From JAXGVG01 sp040773965 (GTDB lineage: Bacteria > Pseudomonadota > Alphaproteobacteria > UBA9219), in contig JAXGVG010000007.1 of NCBI GenBank assembly GCA_040773965.1, positions 1 through 25,786 on the forward strand: DNA of 25,786 nt. The letters run 5' to 3'. Made by a program: the position numbers and the translations under genes. Shown here piece after piece: positions 1-7,680 of this stretch. How positions within the stretch are numbered: the first letter of the stretch is position 1; the number at the start of each line of letters is the position of its first letter. Below the pieces are notes generated by a model. That model had not been told where the DNA came from. It was given only the letters and a program-made list of their open reading frames with translations, and did no database searches.

Positions 1-75
1 GCCATGCTGGCGGAAAACGAGCTTCGCCAGGCTTATGAAATTCAACTCGAAGCGGCGATAATAGCCTGTCAGTAA
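1..75 (+). CDS. C-terminal end of an unidentified protein (partial)
   Basis: The first 25 codons of the window read open in frame 1 and end in TAA at 73-75. The visible tail (…LRQAYEIQLEAAIIACQ) looks helical and has no recognisable motif. The gene begins outside the window, so its identity cannot be stated. The 111 bases after it hold no other gene and separate it from the methyltransferase gene at 187. The call rests only on the open frame running in from the edge and could be chance. Confidence 0.45.
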   Translation, partial: AMLAENELRQAYEIQLEAAIIACQ

Positions 76-186
76 GAATAAAACGCACTCTTTTCTTCCG
101 AATTCTCCCTCCCTGTTTATCCTTCTACCCTTGCATCGGCGGCATGATATAAATATGGTCCTCCTGTAGCCTCCCTTCACGATTCG

Positions 187-1164
187 ATGAAAAATCAGGT
201 CTTGTCATTAGTCCGTCGATGCGCCGGCTCTGAATTTTGGGCCCGCATTCGCGTGACTCTTGTCGGCCTTGCGCAGGATTTCTGGAAAGACACGGCGCAG
301 CCCTCCGTTCAGCCCAGGGCTAAGCCTGTTCCTGTCAAGCAATCTTCCCCGGCGAATGCTCCGGCGGCTTCATCTCCTCAACCGGCACGCCGGGCGGCGG
401 CCAGTAAGAAGTTGTGGTATGCCGACCGTCCGCAAGTTCTGGAAAAAATGTGGGGCGACGGCGAGGCCTTGCCCGGCGGCAAAGAACTTGTCGATCTTCT
501 TTTGGCTCCGCTTGGGCTTAATAAAGAAATGAATGTTTTGGATTTGTCCGCAGGGCTTGGCGGTTTGGCGCGCAAGATGGCGGAAGAATTCGAAACGTAT
601 GTGACCGGACTGGAAACGGATCCTGCGTTAGCCCGGCGAGGCATGACCTTGTCCGTCAATGCCGGAAAGAGCAAGCAGGCCAGCATCGAACATTACGATC
701 CCGCGACGTTTACGCCCGGTCGTCATTACGATTGCATCATTGCGCGGGAATTGTTTTATCGCGTTATTGGAAAGAACAAGTTTTTTAAAACGATAGCTTC
801 CGCCCTGAAGGCGCGCGGCCACATCGTCTTTACCGATTACATTCTCGATCCCAAAGCGATCAAGAACGAGGCCGTTACGTCATGGATGGCGATTGAGCCC
901 GAAGCCTCACCATTGTCCCTCGGCGAAATGAGCCAGTCCTGGACCGGGCTTGGGTTCGATATGCGCGTTAACGAAGACCTGACGCCCATGTACAAGCGTG
1001 ACGTGCTTAAAGGGTTGGCCAGATTTGCCGCCTTTTTAACCCATAATATTCCCGAAGAGGAGACCAAGCCCTTGGTCTTGAAGGAAATTGACCTTTGGGA
1101 GAGGCGCGTTGCGGCGATGGAACACGGGCTGAAATTTTGCCGTTTTCATGCGATTAGGGTTTGA
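187..1164 (+). CDS. Class I SAM-dependent methyltransferase, target unknown
   Basis: A 325-residue protein. The first ~75 residues are a low-complexity Pro/Ala/Ser-rich and basic segment that looks like a disordered extension. A Rossmann methyltransferase domain follows. Motif I is VLDLSAGLGGLARKM (about residues 117-131), followed by the acidic end of strand 2 in GLETDPALA, the segment HYDCIIARE, and a strand-5-like segment GHIVFTDYIL. The part before motif I (MWGDGEALPGGKELVDLLL) resembles phosphoethanolamine and lipid headgroup methyltransferases; this is my reading and not a match to a named family. It lies 70 bases upstream of shc on the same strand, so a membrane-lipid target is possible but inferred. 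No clear Shine-Dalgarno precedes the ATG; 187 is the first ATG of the frame. Confidence 0.75.
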   Translation: MKNQVLSLVRRCAGSEFWARIRVTLVGLAQDFWKDTAQPSVQPRAKPVPVKQSSPANAPAASSPQPARRAAASKKLWYADRPQVLEKMWGDGEALPGGKELVDLLLAPLGLNKEMNVLDLSAGLGGLARKMAEEFETYVTGLETDPALARRGMTLSVNAGKSKQASIEHYDPATFTPGRHYDCIIARELFYRVIGKNKFFKTIASALKARGHIVFTDYILDPKAIKNEAVTSWMAIEPEASPLSLGEMSQSWTGLGFDMRVNEDLTPMYKRDVLKGLARFAAFLTHNIPEEETKPLVLKEIDLWERRVAAMEHGLKFCRFHAIRV

Positions 1165-1194
1165 TATAACGAAACTATTAAGACTATTAACTTC

Positions 1195-1223
1195 TTGAAT
1201 TAACCATCGCTTTTGCGTATTCT
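1195..1223 (+). promoter_or_regulatory. Candidate sigma70-type promoter before shc
   Basis: TTGAAT (1195-1200) and TATTCT (1218-1223) are separated by 17 bases. Each hexamer matches the sigma70 consensus at 4 of 6 positions. A start near 1230 would leave only a few bases before the shc ATG at 1235, and no Shine-Dalgarno is seen, so a near-leaderless transcript would be implied. This is weak evidence from spacing and consensus only. Confidence 0.25.
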
Positions 1224-1234
1224 TCGCGCCGGAC

Positions 1235-3202
1235 ATGAACAATCTCGGCTCAAGGCAAAACGTAGCTTATGGCGCAGCCCGCTCTTTGGCGGACGGCGGG
1301 GTTTTGTTTGACCAAGAGGTTAATTTAAGCGCAGAAGCTCTTCTTAAGCTTCAAAAAAATGACGGCCACTGGGTTTTCGAACTCGAGGCCGACGCGACGA
1401 TCCCCGCCGAATACATTCTTCTCGATCATTTCCTCGATACGGTTAACCAGCCCCTGCATGAGCGCATGGCCAATTATCTGCGCTCGATTCAGGAAGACCA
1501 TGGCGGCTGGCCGCTGTTCCATCGCGGCGCTTTCGATATGAGCGCCAGCGTTAAGGCCTATTTCGCCCTCAAGTGCGTGGGCGATTCCCCCGATGCGCCG
1601 CATATGATTCGCGCGCGTGAAGCCATTCTTAAAAACGGCGGGGCGGCTAAAAGCAACGTATTCACCCGGATTCAACTTGCTCTGTTCGGCGCGTTGCCCT
1701 GGCGGGCCGTGCCGGTTATGCCGGTCGAGATTATGCTTTTGCCGTTCTGGTTCCCGTTCCATCTTTATAAGGTGGCGTACTGGTCGCGCACGGTGATTAC
1801 GCCTCTGCTGGTGTTGATGGCCAAAAAGCCGCAGGCGATAAACCCGCGCAAGGTCAATGTCAATGAGTTGTTCACTGTCCCGCCCGAGAAGGTCAAAAAC
1901 TGGCATAGCAACAACACGCCATCGATTTGGGTTCCCGTTTTCCGGGCGCTTGATGCCGTTCTGCGTTATTTTGAGCCAATAATGCCAAAGAGGATCCGCC
2001 AGAAGGCCATTGACAACGCTGTGGCATGGATCAAGGAACGCCTTAACGGTGAGGATGGACTTGGCGCCATTTATCCGGCCATGGCCAATGCCGTGATGAT
2101 GTATCACGCCCTTGATTATCCGTCGGATCATCCGGACCGGGCCATTGCGCGTCTGTCGATCGACAAGATGGTTGTCGATAACGGTGTTGATCGCGCCTAT
2201 TGCCAGCCATGCTTGTCGCCGGTTTGGGATACGGCCTTGACGTGTCATTCCCTTATGGAGGCCGGTGCGGACAAGGCGGCGATTGAGAAAGGTTGCGACT
2301 GGCTTATCAGTAAGCAGGTTTTGGATGTCGCCGGCGACTGGGCAGCGCGCCGACCCAAGGTTCGGCCCGGCGGATGGGCGTTCCAGTATGCCAACCCGCA
2401 TTACCCCGATTTGGACGATACCGCCGTTGTCGTCATTCTGCTCGACAGGGTCAACTCCGGGAAATACCGCGCGGCCATCGATCGCGCCGTCGAATGGGTG
2501 CTTGGGTTACAATCGAAAAACGGCGGGTGGGGCGCTTTCGATGCCGACAACACGTATTACTATCTGAACCATATTCCGTTTGCCGATCACGGCGCTTTGC
2601 TCGATCCGCCTAGCGCGGACGTGACGGCGCGTTGCGTTTCCATGCTCGCGCAGCTTGGCTTTAAGCAGGATCATCCGGCTGTGAAGGCGGCGCTGGATTA
2701 TCTTCGCCGCGAACAGGAGGAAGAAGGCTGCTGGTTTGGGCGTTGGGGCACCAATTATATTTATGGCACATGGTCGGTTCTGTGCGCGCTGAACGCCATT
2801 GGTATTGACCGGAACGATTCCATGGTTTGCCGTGCCGTAGCATGGCTGAATTCGTGCCAGCGGGCGGACGGAGGTTGGGGCGAAAGCGGCGCAAGCTATT
2901 GGAAAAACCAGCCGAAAGGGCAGGGACCCATCAGCACGCCCGCGCAAACCGGTTGGGCCTTGCTGGGCTTGATGGCGGTGGGCGAGGTGGACAGCCTTGC
3001 CGTCGTTCGGGGGATCGATTACCTGCGAAAGTCCCAGAACGACGAGAACTTGTGGAATGAAGAATATTTCACGGCCGTCGGGTTTCCGCGCGTGTTTTAT
3101 TTGCGTTATCATGGTTACAAGAACTTTTTCCCGCTTTGGGCTACGGCCCGTTACCGCAACCTGCAGCAGAGCAATTCGCTGCAAGTGATGCACGGGATGT
3201 GA
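1235..3202 (+). CDS. shc: Squalene-hopene cyclase
   Basis: Cyclises squalene to hopene/hopanol at the membrane; a class II triterpene cyclase (HpnF). The protein has 655 residues, normal for the family. The catalytic acid motif DLDDTA is at residues 392-397 (nt 2408 onward). Five QW repeats are visible: QKNDGHW and QEDHGGW near the N-terminus, and QSKNGGW, QEEEGCW and QRADGGW in the second half. The lipophilic stretch PVEIMLLPFWFPFHLYKVAYW would fit the membrane-dipping region. The frame is intact. It is followed after two bases by the hepT-like gene and, beyond that pair, by hpnG. Family and function are secure; the start at 1235 is the first ATG, with a weak upstream ribosome-binding signal. 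Confidence 0.97.
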   Translation: MNNLGSRQNVAYGAARSLADGGVLFDQEVNLSAEALLKLQKNDGHWVFELEADATIPAEYILLDHFLDTVNQPLHERMANYLRSIQEDHGGWPLFHRGAFDMSASVKAYFALKCVGDSPDAPHMIRAREAILKNGGAAKSNVFTRIQLALFGALPWRAVPVMPVEIMLLPFWFPFHLYKVAYWSRTVITPLLVLMAKKPQAINPRKVNVNELFTVPPEKVKNWHSNNTPSIWVPVFRALDAVLRYFEPIMPKRIRQKAIDNAVAWIKERLNGEDGLGAIYPAMANAVMMYHALDYPSDHPDRAIARLSIDKMVVDNGVDRAYCQPCLSPVWDTALTCHSLMEAGADKAAIEKGCDWLISKQVLDVAGDWAARRPKVRPGGWAFQYANPHYPDLDDTAVVVILLDRVNSGKYRAAIDRAVEWVLGLQSKNGGWGAFDADNTYYYLNHIPFADHGALLDPPSADVTARCVSMLAQLGFKQDHPAVKAALDYLRREQEEEGCWFGRWGTNYIYGTWSVLCALNAIGIDRNDSMVCRAVAWLNSCQRADGGWGESGASYWKNQPKGQGPISTPAQTGWALLGLMAVGEVDSLAVVRGIDYLRKSQNDENLWNEEYFTAVGFPRVFYLRYHGYKNFFPLWATARYRNLQQSNSLQVMHGM

Positions 3203-3204
3203 TC

Positions 3205-3603
3205 ATGGACAGCGAACGGTTTTTTGAGCGAATACGCGAATACCACAAGGCCTTGACGAGACTGCCCGAAGCCGCTGCATTGAAGGACGATTCTATTGTC
3301 AGGGACGCTCTTATTCAGCGTTTTGAGTTTACCTATGAATTGGCCTGGAAAGCTTTAAGGCTTTGGCTTGAAAGCAGAAATATCGATGTTCATTACGCCA
3401 AGGACGCCTTTCGCGAGGCGCTTCAGCAGGGCTGGATCGAAGACGGCAACGGGTGGACGCAATTGCAAAAAATGCGTAATCTGACAAGCCATACCTATGA
3501 TGAAGCCACGGCATGTGAAGTGGCGGATTTCGTTCGCACAAGAGGCATTCAATTGTTGAAAGCTCTTGACGGCCAATTTAGCAAGATAACCGGCACCCCA
3601 TGA
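3205..3603 (+). CDS. HepT-like protein (nucleotidyltransferase substrate-binding / toxin family)
   Basis: A 132-residue, mostly helical protein of the HI0074/HepT family. The hallmark Rx4HxY motif is complete: R91-N-L-T-S-H96-T-Y98. In characterised MntA/HepT (type VII) systems the HepT-like partner is a toxin whose motif is AMPylated by the MntA nucleotidyltransferase; many family members are labelled only 'nucleotidyltransferase substrate-binding protein'. I start it at ATG 3205, two bases after the shc stop. An in-frame ATG at 3136 lies inside the shc coding region and is unlikely. The stop overlaps the start of the next gene (ATGA at 3600-3603), which indicates translational coupling. Family is confident; toxicity is inferred. 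Confidence 0.88.
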   Translation: MDSERFFERIREYHKALTRLPEAAALKDDSIVRDALIQRFEFTYELAWKALRLWLESRNIDVHYAKDAFREALQQGWIEDGNGWTQLQKMRNLTSHTYDEATACEVADFVRTRGIQLLKALDGQFSKITGTP

Positions 3604-3902
3604 AAGAATATGGGCTCGAACCCTTTGTTCTCGAAGATATAAGAAAGGTGTTACGCCGGTTTCCGGAAGTTTTATCGGCAAGTTTGTATGGGTCTCGCGC
3701 CAAAGGGACGTTTAAGGAAACATCGGATATCGATATTGCCGTTCATGCGCCGAAAATGACAAATCAGGAATTTGCCCGTTTGTGTTTCGAAATAGATGAA
3801 TTGTCTCTCGTGTTCAAAATTGATGTTGTTCTTTTTGAGAATATTAAAAATGATGATCTCCTGGCAAAAATTAAGCGAGAAGAAAAGTTTTTTTTATCGT
3901 AA
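3600..3902 (+). CDS. MntA-like minimal nucleotidyltransferase (probable antitoxin partner)
   Basis: A 100-residue minimal nucleotidyltransferase. The fold signature GSx10DxD is exact: G31-S32, then ten residues, then D43-I-D45. A third acidic residue, D75, sits in FKIDVVLF, so the metal-binding triad looks intact. In MntA/HepT systems this protein transfers AMP to the HepT motif tyrosine and neutralises it. It overlaps the hepT-like gene by four bases (ATGA). The coding sequence is visibly more A/T-rich than shc or hpnG and ends near a run of eight T (before 3898). This fits a horizontally acquired module placed between two hopanoid genes. The family call is strong; the antitoxin role is inferred from pairing. 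Confidence 0.88.
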   Translation: MKEYGLEPFVLEDIRKVLRRFPEVLSASLYGSRAKGTFKETSDIDIAVHAPKMTNQEFARLCFEIDELSLVFKIDVVLFENIKNDDLLAKIKREEKFFLS

Positions 3903-3929
3903 AGCTTAGATACTTTTTAGAGTGGACTC

Positions 3930-4577
3930 ATGCTTGGGATTCTTTGCGGCCTTGAGACGGAAGCGGCGCTGGCGCGAAGCGTCAGGGGCGCGCTCGTCGC
4001 CTGTTCGGCGGCCAGGCCGGAGGTGGCCCGTTCCCGGGCGCACGGGCTTGTTCAGGAAGGCGCGACAAGGCTTTTAAGCTTCGGGTTGGCCGGCGCTTTA
4101 AAAACCGACGTGGCCGCAGGCGCGATCGTCATGGGCACGATGGTTCAATCCGGCACGATGATCTGGGATTGCGATAAGGAATGGCTGATCGCGATGGACG
4201 CCCTTTTACCCGGCATGACGGTGGGGCCTGTTTGGGGATCCGACGAAATCGTCGCGAAGGCGGCCGCCAAACGCCGCCTTTTTGAACGTTCACGTTGCGT
4301 TTGCGCCGATATGGAGAGCCACTATGTCGCCGAAGCCGCCGCCGAGGCGAATATTCCCTTTATTGTTTTGCGTGTAATCACCGACACGGCGGACATGGAT
4401 TTGCCCTCCGTGGCAATGACTCCCTTGCAGGATGACGGGCGCGTGAACGCGGGCCGGATTATGATGAATGTCCTTGGCAAACCGGCGCAAATTCCTTCGC
4501 TTATTCACTTGGGCCAGAATACGGCGAAAGCCTTGAAGGCGCTGAAAAAAGTAGCGAAGGCGCTTGACGCTTTTTAG
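3930..4577 (+). CDS. hpnG: HpnG, adenosylhopane nucleoside phosphorylase
   Basis: In known hopanoid producers HpnG removes adenine from adenosylhopane, yielding a ribosyl(phosphoribosyl)hopane on the way to side-chain-extended hopanoids. This 215-residue protein has the purine nucleoside phosphorylase layout: a glycine-rich N-terminal strand (MLGILCGLETEAALA), the LSFGLAGAL segment, the family's ME-containing segment ADMESHYVAEAA, and VLRVITDTAD near the C-terminal third. The basic C-terminal tail is rich in Lys and Ala. It starts 27 bases after the mntA-like stop and converges on hpnH, with only 12 bases between the stops. General MTA/SAH nucleosidase relatives are the alternative, but the hopanoid neighbours favour HpnG. 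Confidence 0.88.
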   Translation: MLGILCGLETEAALARSVRGALVACSAARPEVARSRAHGLVQEGATRLLSFGLAGALKTDVAAGAIVMGTMVQSGTMIWDCDKEWLIAMDALLPGMTVGPVWGSDEIVAKAAAKRRLFERSRCVCADMESHYVAEAAAEANIPFIVLRVITDTADMDLPSVAMTPLQDDGRVNAGRIMMNVLGKPAQIPSLIHLGQNTAKALKALKKVAKALDAF

Positions 4578-4589
4578 ATTTTGCCCGTT

Positions 4590-5765
4590 CTAGGCGGCGG
4601 CTTCGTCATCGTTCTTGTCGGTGAAAGTTCTTGCGCTGCCCGAGCGGATGGCATCGAGGGTGTCCTGAACGTGGCGGCTGAAAACATATTCGGCCGGGCG
4701 TTGCTTCGACAAATCGGGATCGGGCGCAAACGCGCCCTTCGTTTTCGGTCCGCGCAACGCAACCCACATGGTTTTGAGCGGATGGTTCAAGGCGTCTTCG
4801 GCGGCGGTTGGTTCGTAACCGCAATGCACCATGCAATCCGCGCATTTTTCATAACGGCCCGTGCCGTATTTGTCCCATTCCGTCGTTTCCATCAATTCCT
4901 TGTAACTGCTTACGAAGCCTTCGCCGAGAAGATAACAAGGGCGTTGCCAGCCGAAGATGTTATACGTCGGCACGCCCCATGGCGTGCATTCATAGGTTTG
5001 GTTGCCTGCCAGAAAATCGAGAAAAAGCGACGACTGGCTGAAGCGCCATTTCGGCTTGCCTTGTTTCTTGCGTTGTTTCCCGAGGCGGAAAAGCTCGCGA
5101 AACAGGTTTTTGGTCGTTGAGCGCGTCAGGAAGGAATCCTGATCCGCCGCGCGTTCGTAAGCATAGCCGGGCGAAACCATAATCGCGTTCAAGCCGATGT
5201 CCATCATGTGATCGAAAAAGGCCGCCGTGCGTTCCGGCACCGCGTTGTTGAATAAAGTCGTGTTGATGTTGACCCGGAAACCTTTTTGGATGGCAAGGCG
5301 AATAGCCTTTTCGGCCATATCGTAAACGCCTTTCTTGTTGACCGAACGGTCGTGATCATCGCGCCCGCCGTCCAGATGCACCGACCATGTGAAATAGGGC
5401 GATGGCTTGTATTGATCCATCTTCTTTTCCATCAACAGCGCGTTAGTGCAAAGATAGACGTATTTATTTCGCTTGATCAGTTCCTCGACAAGGCGCGGCA
5501 TGTCGCGGTGGATAAGTGGTTCGCCGCCCGGAATGGACACCACCGGCGCGCCGCATTCATCGACGGCCTTCAGGCACTCTTCGACCGAAAGGCGCTGGTT
5601 GAGAATTTCGGGCGGATAGTCGATCTTGCCGCAGCCTGTGCAGGCGAGGTTGCAGCGAAACAACGGCTCCAGCATCAGCACAAGCGGATAGCGCTTGTTG
5701 CCTTTCAGCTTCTGCTTGATCATGTAAAGCGCGATATCAAACTGCTGGCGAAGGGGTACGGACAC
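4590..5765 (-). CDS. hpnH: HpnH, radical SAM adenosylhopane synthase
   Basis: Adds the 5'-deoxyadenosyl group of SAM to hopene, the first step of side-chain extension. The protein has 391 residues with the radical SAM cluster motif Cx3Cx2C at C38, C42 and C45 (RCNLACTGCG), followed by the glycine-rich SAM segment SIPGGEPL. A C-terminal cysteine group (CADCMVHCGYEP) precedes the family's conserved tail PLKTMWVALRG. The start is GTG at 5765 with GAGG about six bases upstream. It lies 17 bases downstream of ispH on the same strand and probably shares its transcript. It is convergent with hpnG, which acts on its product. Identity is confident. Confidence 0.95.
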   Translation of the reverse strand: MSVPLRQQFDIALYMIKQKLKGNKRYPLVLMLEPLFRCNLACTGCGKIDYPPEILNQRLSVEECLKAVDECGAPVVSIPGGEPLIHRDMPRLVEELIKRNKYVYLCTNALLMEKKMDQYKPSPYFTWSVHLDGGRDDHDRSVNKKGVYDMAEKAIRLAIQKGFRVNINTTLFNNAVPERTAAFFDHMMDIGLNAIMVSPGYAYERAADQDSFLTRSTTKNLFRELFRLGKQRKKQGKPKWRFSQSSLFLDFLAGNQTYECTPWGVPTYNIFGWQRPCYLLGEGFVSSYKELMETTEWDKYGTGRYEKCADCMVHCGYEPTAAEDALNHPLKTMWVALRGPKTKGAFAPDPDLSKQRPAEYVFSRHVQDTLDAIRSGSARTFTDKNDDEAAA

Positions 5766-5782
5766 GGGAACCTCGCTTGTTG

Positions 5783-6742
5783 TTATGCGGCTGATGTTGA
5801 GCCTGTACGCGGCTCGGCCTTGACGAGCGACATGGGAAGGCGAAAGTGAACGTTTTCTTCCACGCCGGGAAGAACCGAAACCTCTTCGACGGGTTCGATC
5901 CTTTTCAGGGATTCAATTAAATCCTGAATTAAATCTTCCGGGGCTGACGCGCCCGCCGTGATGCCTACTGTTTTTTTGCCCTTGACCCAGTCGGGATTGA
6001 GGTGCGTGGCGTCTTCGATCAGAAAGGCCTGCACACCGACTTCTTCCGCGCGTTCGCGAAGACGGTTGGAGTTGGAGCTGTTGTGCGCGCCGATAACCAA
6101 AACCACGTCGACATGCTTGGCCAGGGCCTGCACCGCGCCCTGACGGTTCTGGGTGGCGTAGCAAATGTCTTTGGTCGCCGGGCCTATGATGTTCGGGAAG
6201 CGCGCCTTCAACGCGTCGATCACGCCCTTTGTGTCGTCAACGCTCAAGGTCGTTTGCGTGATGTAGGCGAGCATGTCGGGATTTTTAATTTGCAGTTTTA
6301 CTACGTCTTCGACGGTCGAAATAAGGTGAACGGCGCCGGGAATCCGTCCAAGCGTGCCTTCGATCTCGGGATGGCCCTCATGGCCTATCAGGATAATCTC
6401 GCGATTTGCTTTCACATAGCGCTGGCCTTCCGTGTGCACCTTCGACACAAGCGGGCAGGTGGCGTCGATAACCTTTAATCCGCGCTTTTTGGCGTGCTGC
6501 TCGATTTCTTCCGCAACGCCATGGGCGCTGAAGATAATGACTGCGCCCTCGGGAACCTCGTCCGTCTCTTCAACGAAAATAACGCCCTTGTCCGCAAGCC
6601 GCTTCACCACGTGCGGGTTGTGCACGATTTCATGCCGCACAAAGATAGGTGGGCCGAACTTGTCCAGCGCCATTTCGACGATTTCAATAGCCCGTTCAAC
6701 GCCAGCGCAAAAGCCCCGCGGCTGGGCCAGAATGACTTTCAT
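5783..6742 (-). CDS. ispH: IspH (LytB), HMBPP reductase
   Basis: The last enzyme of the MEP pathway: an iron-sulfur protein that reduces HMBDP to IPP and DMAPP in the cytoplasm. I use the ATG at 6742 (319 residues) because AGGA sits just upstream and the product then begins MKVILAQPRGFCAGV, the family's usual N-terminus. An in-frame ATG at 6799 would add 19 atypical residues. All three cluster ligands are present (C12, C96, C194), with H41, H74, H124 and E126 at the positions known from E. coli. It is followed after 17 bases by hpnH, linking isoprenoid supply to hopanoid synthesis. It is divergent from the genes at 6883/7014. Confidence 0.97.
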   Translation of the reverse strand: MKVILAQPRGFCAGVERAIEIVEMALDKFGPPIFVRHEIVHNPHVVKRLADKGVIFVEETDEVPEGAVIIFSAHGVAEEIEQHAKKRGLKVIDATCPLVSKVHTEGQRYVKANREIILIGHEGHPEIEGTLGRIPGAVHLISTVEDVVKLQIKNPDMLAYITQTTLSVDDTKGVIDALKARFPNIIGPATKDICYATQNRQGAVQALAKHVDVVLVIGAHNSSNSNRLRERAEEVGVQAFLIEDATHLNPDWVKGKKTVGITAGASAPEDLIQDLIESLKRIEPVEEVSVLPGVEENVHFRLPMSLVKAEPRTGSTSAA

Positions 6743-6808
6743 TATCCGTTCCTGTCTGGAAAGCCGAACATTCGGCGTTAACGCATGGGTTTTGGCCATG
6801 GAAGGGGG

Positions 6809-6837
6809 AATCTAAAGTGATCGGCAGGCAATGTAAA
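6809..6837 (-). promoter_or_regulatory. Candidate promoter for ispH-hpnH
   Basis: On the minus strand TTTACA (6837-6832) and TAGATT (6814-6809) are 17 bases apart, matching consensus at 5 and 4 of 6 positions. The predicted start, near 6802, gives a leader of about 60 bases before the ATG at 6742. It would put the alternative ATG at 6799 almost at the transcript end, in agreement with the start chosen for ispH. This rests on pattern alone. Confidence 0.35.
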
Positions 6838-6882
6838 CCATAAGGCTTTTCAAGAAATTGTGAAGTAAAAACAGGGGGATCG

Positions 6883-7068
6883 ATGAGTTTTTTAAGTGGA
6901 GATATCGCGATGGCTCAAGCCGGATGTTTTGGCCCTATCGTATGGTTTCTTTTATCCTTAATAAAAAAGTGGCAACGTGTACAAAGGCGATTCGGCTTTT
7001 GGTTATATGCAGCATGGAAACTTTTTCCTTTCAACCCGGTTCTTTGGACGACGTCGATCCGTCCTTGA
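6883..7068 (+). CDS. Possible small hydrophobic peptide, 61 aa, uncertain
   Basis: A short open frame whose ATG is preceded by a strong Shine-Dalgarno-like run (AGGGGG, about four bases before the ATG). The product has one probable membrane segment (GPIVWFLLSL) followed by a basic/aromatic stretch (KKWQRVQRRF). Its last 55 bases overlap the frame of the 108-residue hypothetical protein at 7014. It may be a real small membrane protein, a leader peptide coupled to the next gene, or the remnant start of a frameshifted gene. I cannot assign a function. Confidence 0.3.
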   Translation: MSFLSGDIAMAQAGCFGPIVWFLLSLIKKWQRVQRRFGFWLYAAWKLFPFNPVLWTTSIRP

Positions 7069-7340
7069 CGCTTTCCATTCAGGAAGCCCTTTTGTTCGGC
7101 AAGCCAGAGGACCTGGATTCGCTTCTTGACCGGATTGGCGGTGACGTCCGGGTGCCGGACGACCTTCGTTATGGCCTTGAGAGCCTGCGCTATTTTCGTG
7201 AGCATTATGGTTCGGACACGGTCAATCTTTCCGAAGAAGAACGTCAGCGCGTTATCCGGTTCGATGCCGATTGGACGATGAAGCTCATTCAAAAGCTTCA
7301 TCGCAGCGCTTTTGGGACGGTGAATGAAAAGTTCGCATAG
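7014..7340 (+). CDS. Hypothetical protein, 108 aa
   Basis: From ATG 7014 the frame gives a 108-residue acidic, mainly helical protein (METFSFQPGSLDDVDPSL…) with no membrane segment and no motif I recognise. The frame is open further upstream, to ATG 6924, but the added 30 residues are basic/hydrophobic and unlike the rest. Neither start has a good ribosome-binding site, while the overlapping short frame at 6883 does. The opposite strand is also open over 6915-7343, but the forward product has the more natural, charged composition. It is followed 46 bases later by the membrane protein gene at 7387. No function is suggested. Confidence 0.5.
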   Translation: METFSFQPGSLDDVDPSLTLSIQEALLFGKPEDLDSLLDRIGGDVRVPDDLRYGLESLRYFREHYGSDTVNLSEEERQRVIRFDADWTMKLIQKLHRSAFGTVNEKFA

Positions 7341-7386
7341 CAAATAGTGAACCCCCTGTCGTTAAATATTTGAAAGGGAGGCGGGT

Positions 7387-7680
7387 ATGAAGAAAGATGA
7401 AGTGAAAAAAGTCTCTCTTTGGCGGCAGACGCTTCGTGATCTCAGGGGCTTGCATAAATCTTTTAGGTTGTGGGTGTTGGCAGCAACGGCGATTTTTCCG
7501 TTAATTATCTATGCTTATGTAATATTGATTGGCGGTATTGATGAACTTGCCTCTGGCTCAAGGCCGAAGGTGAGTGAAGAAGATCCTTTGTTTTTTCTCG
7601 TAACTTTAGCCGCGAGCGCGCCTTTTTTTATATCTTCTCGGTTTTATATTTTCGCCACGTTATGTAAAAGGACAATTTGA
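7387..7680 (+). CDS. Small membrane protein, 97 aa; maybe the N-terminal half of a split gene
   Basis: Starts at ATG 7387 behind a strong Shine-Dalgarno (GGGAGG within 7376-7382). The N-terminus is charged (MKKDEVKKVSLWRQTL). Two hydrophobic segments follow, about residues 28-50 and 67-90. The stop TGA (7678-7680) overlaps the TTG start of the next frame. Together the two products would have about 285 residues and six or so membrane segments. That is the size and plan of the multi-pass proteins labelled 'glycerophosphoryl diester phosphodiesterase membrane domain' or YciC-like. Either these are two coupled genes or one gene with a frameshift at about 7670-7680. No enzymatic residues are seen. 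Confidence 0.6.
   Translation: MKKDEVKKVSLWRQTLRDLRGLHKSFRLWVLAATAIFPLIIYAYVILIGGIDELASGSRPKVSEEDPLFFLVTLAASAPFFISSRFYIFATLCKRTI

Noticed and set aside
1325..2401. Long minus-strand open frame of 358 codons opposite shc
   Set aside because: The forward strand encodes an unmistakable squalene-hopene cyclase. The reverse product has a skewed Arg/His/Asn composition typical of an antisense shadow.
3136..3204. Earlier ATG for the hepT-like gene
   Set aside because: The added 23 residues overlap the end of shc out of frame and do not resemble the family; ATG 3205 directly after the shc stop fits better.
6743..6799. Longer ispH start at 6799
   Set aside because: It adds 19 residues absent from the family, and the start at 6742 has a good AGGA and gives the standard N-terminus.
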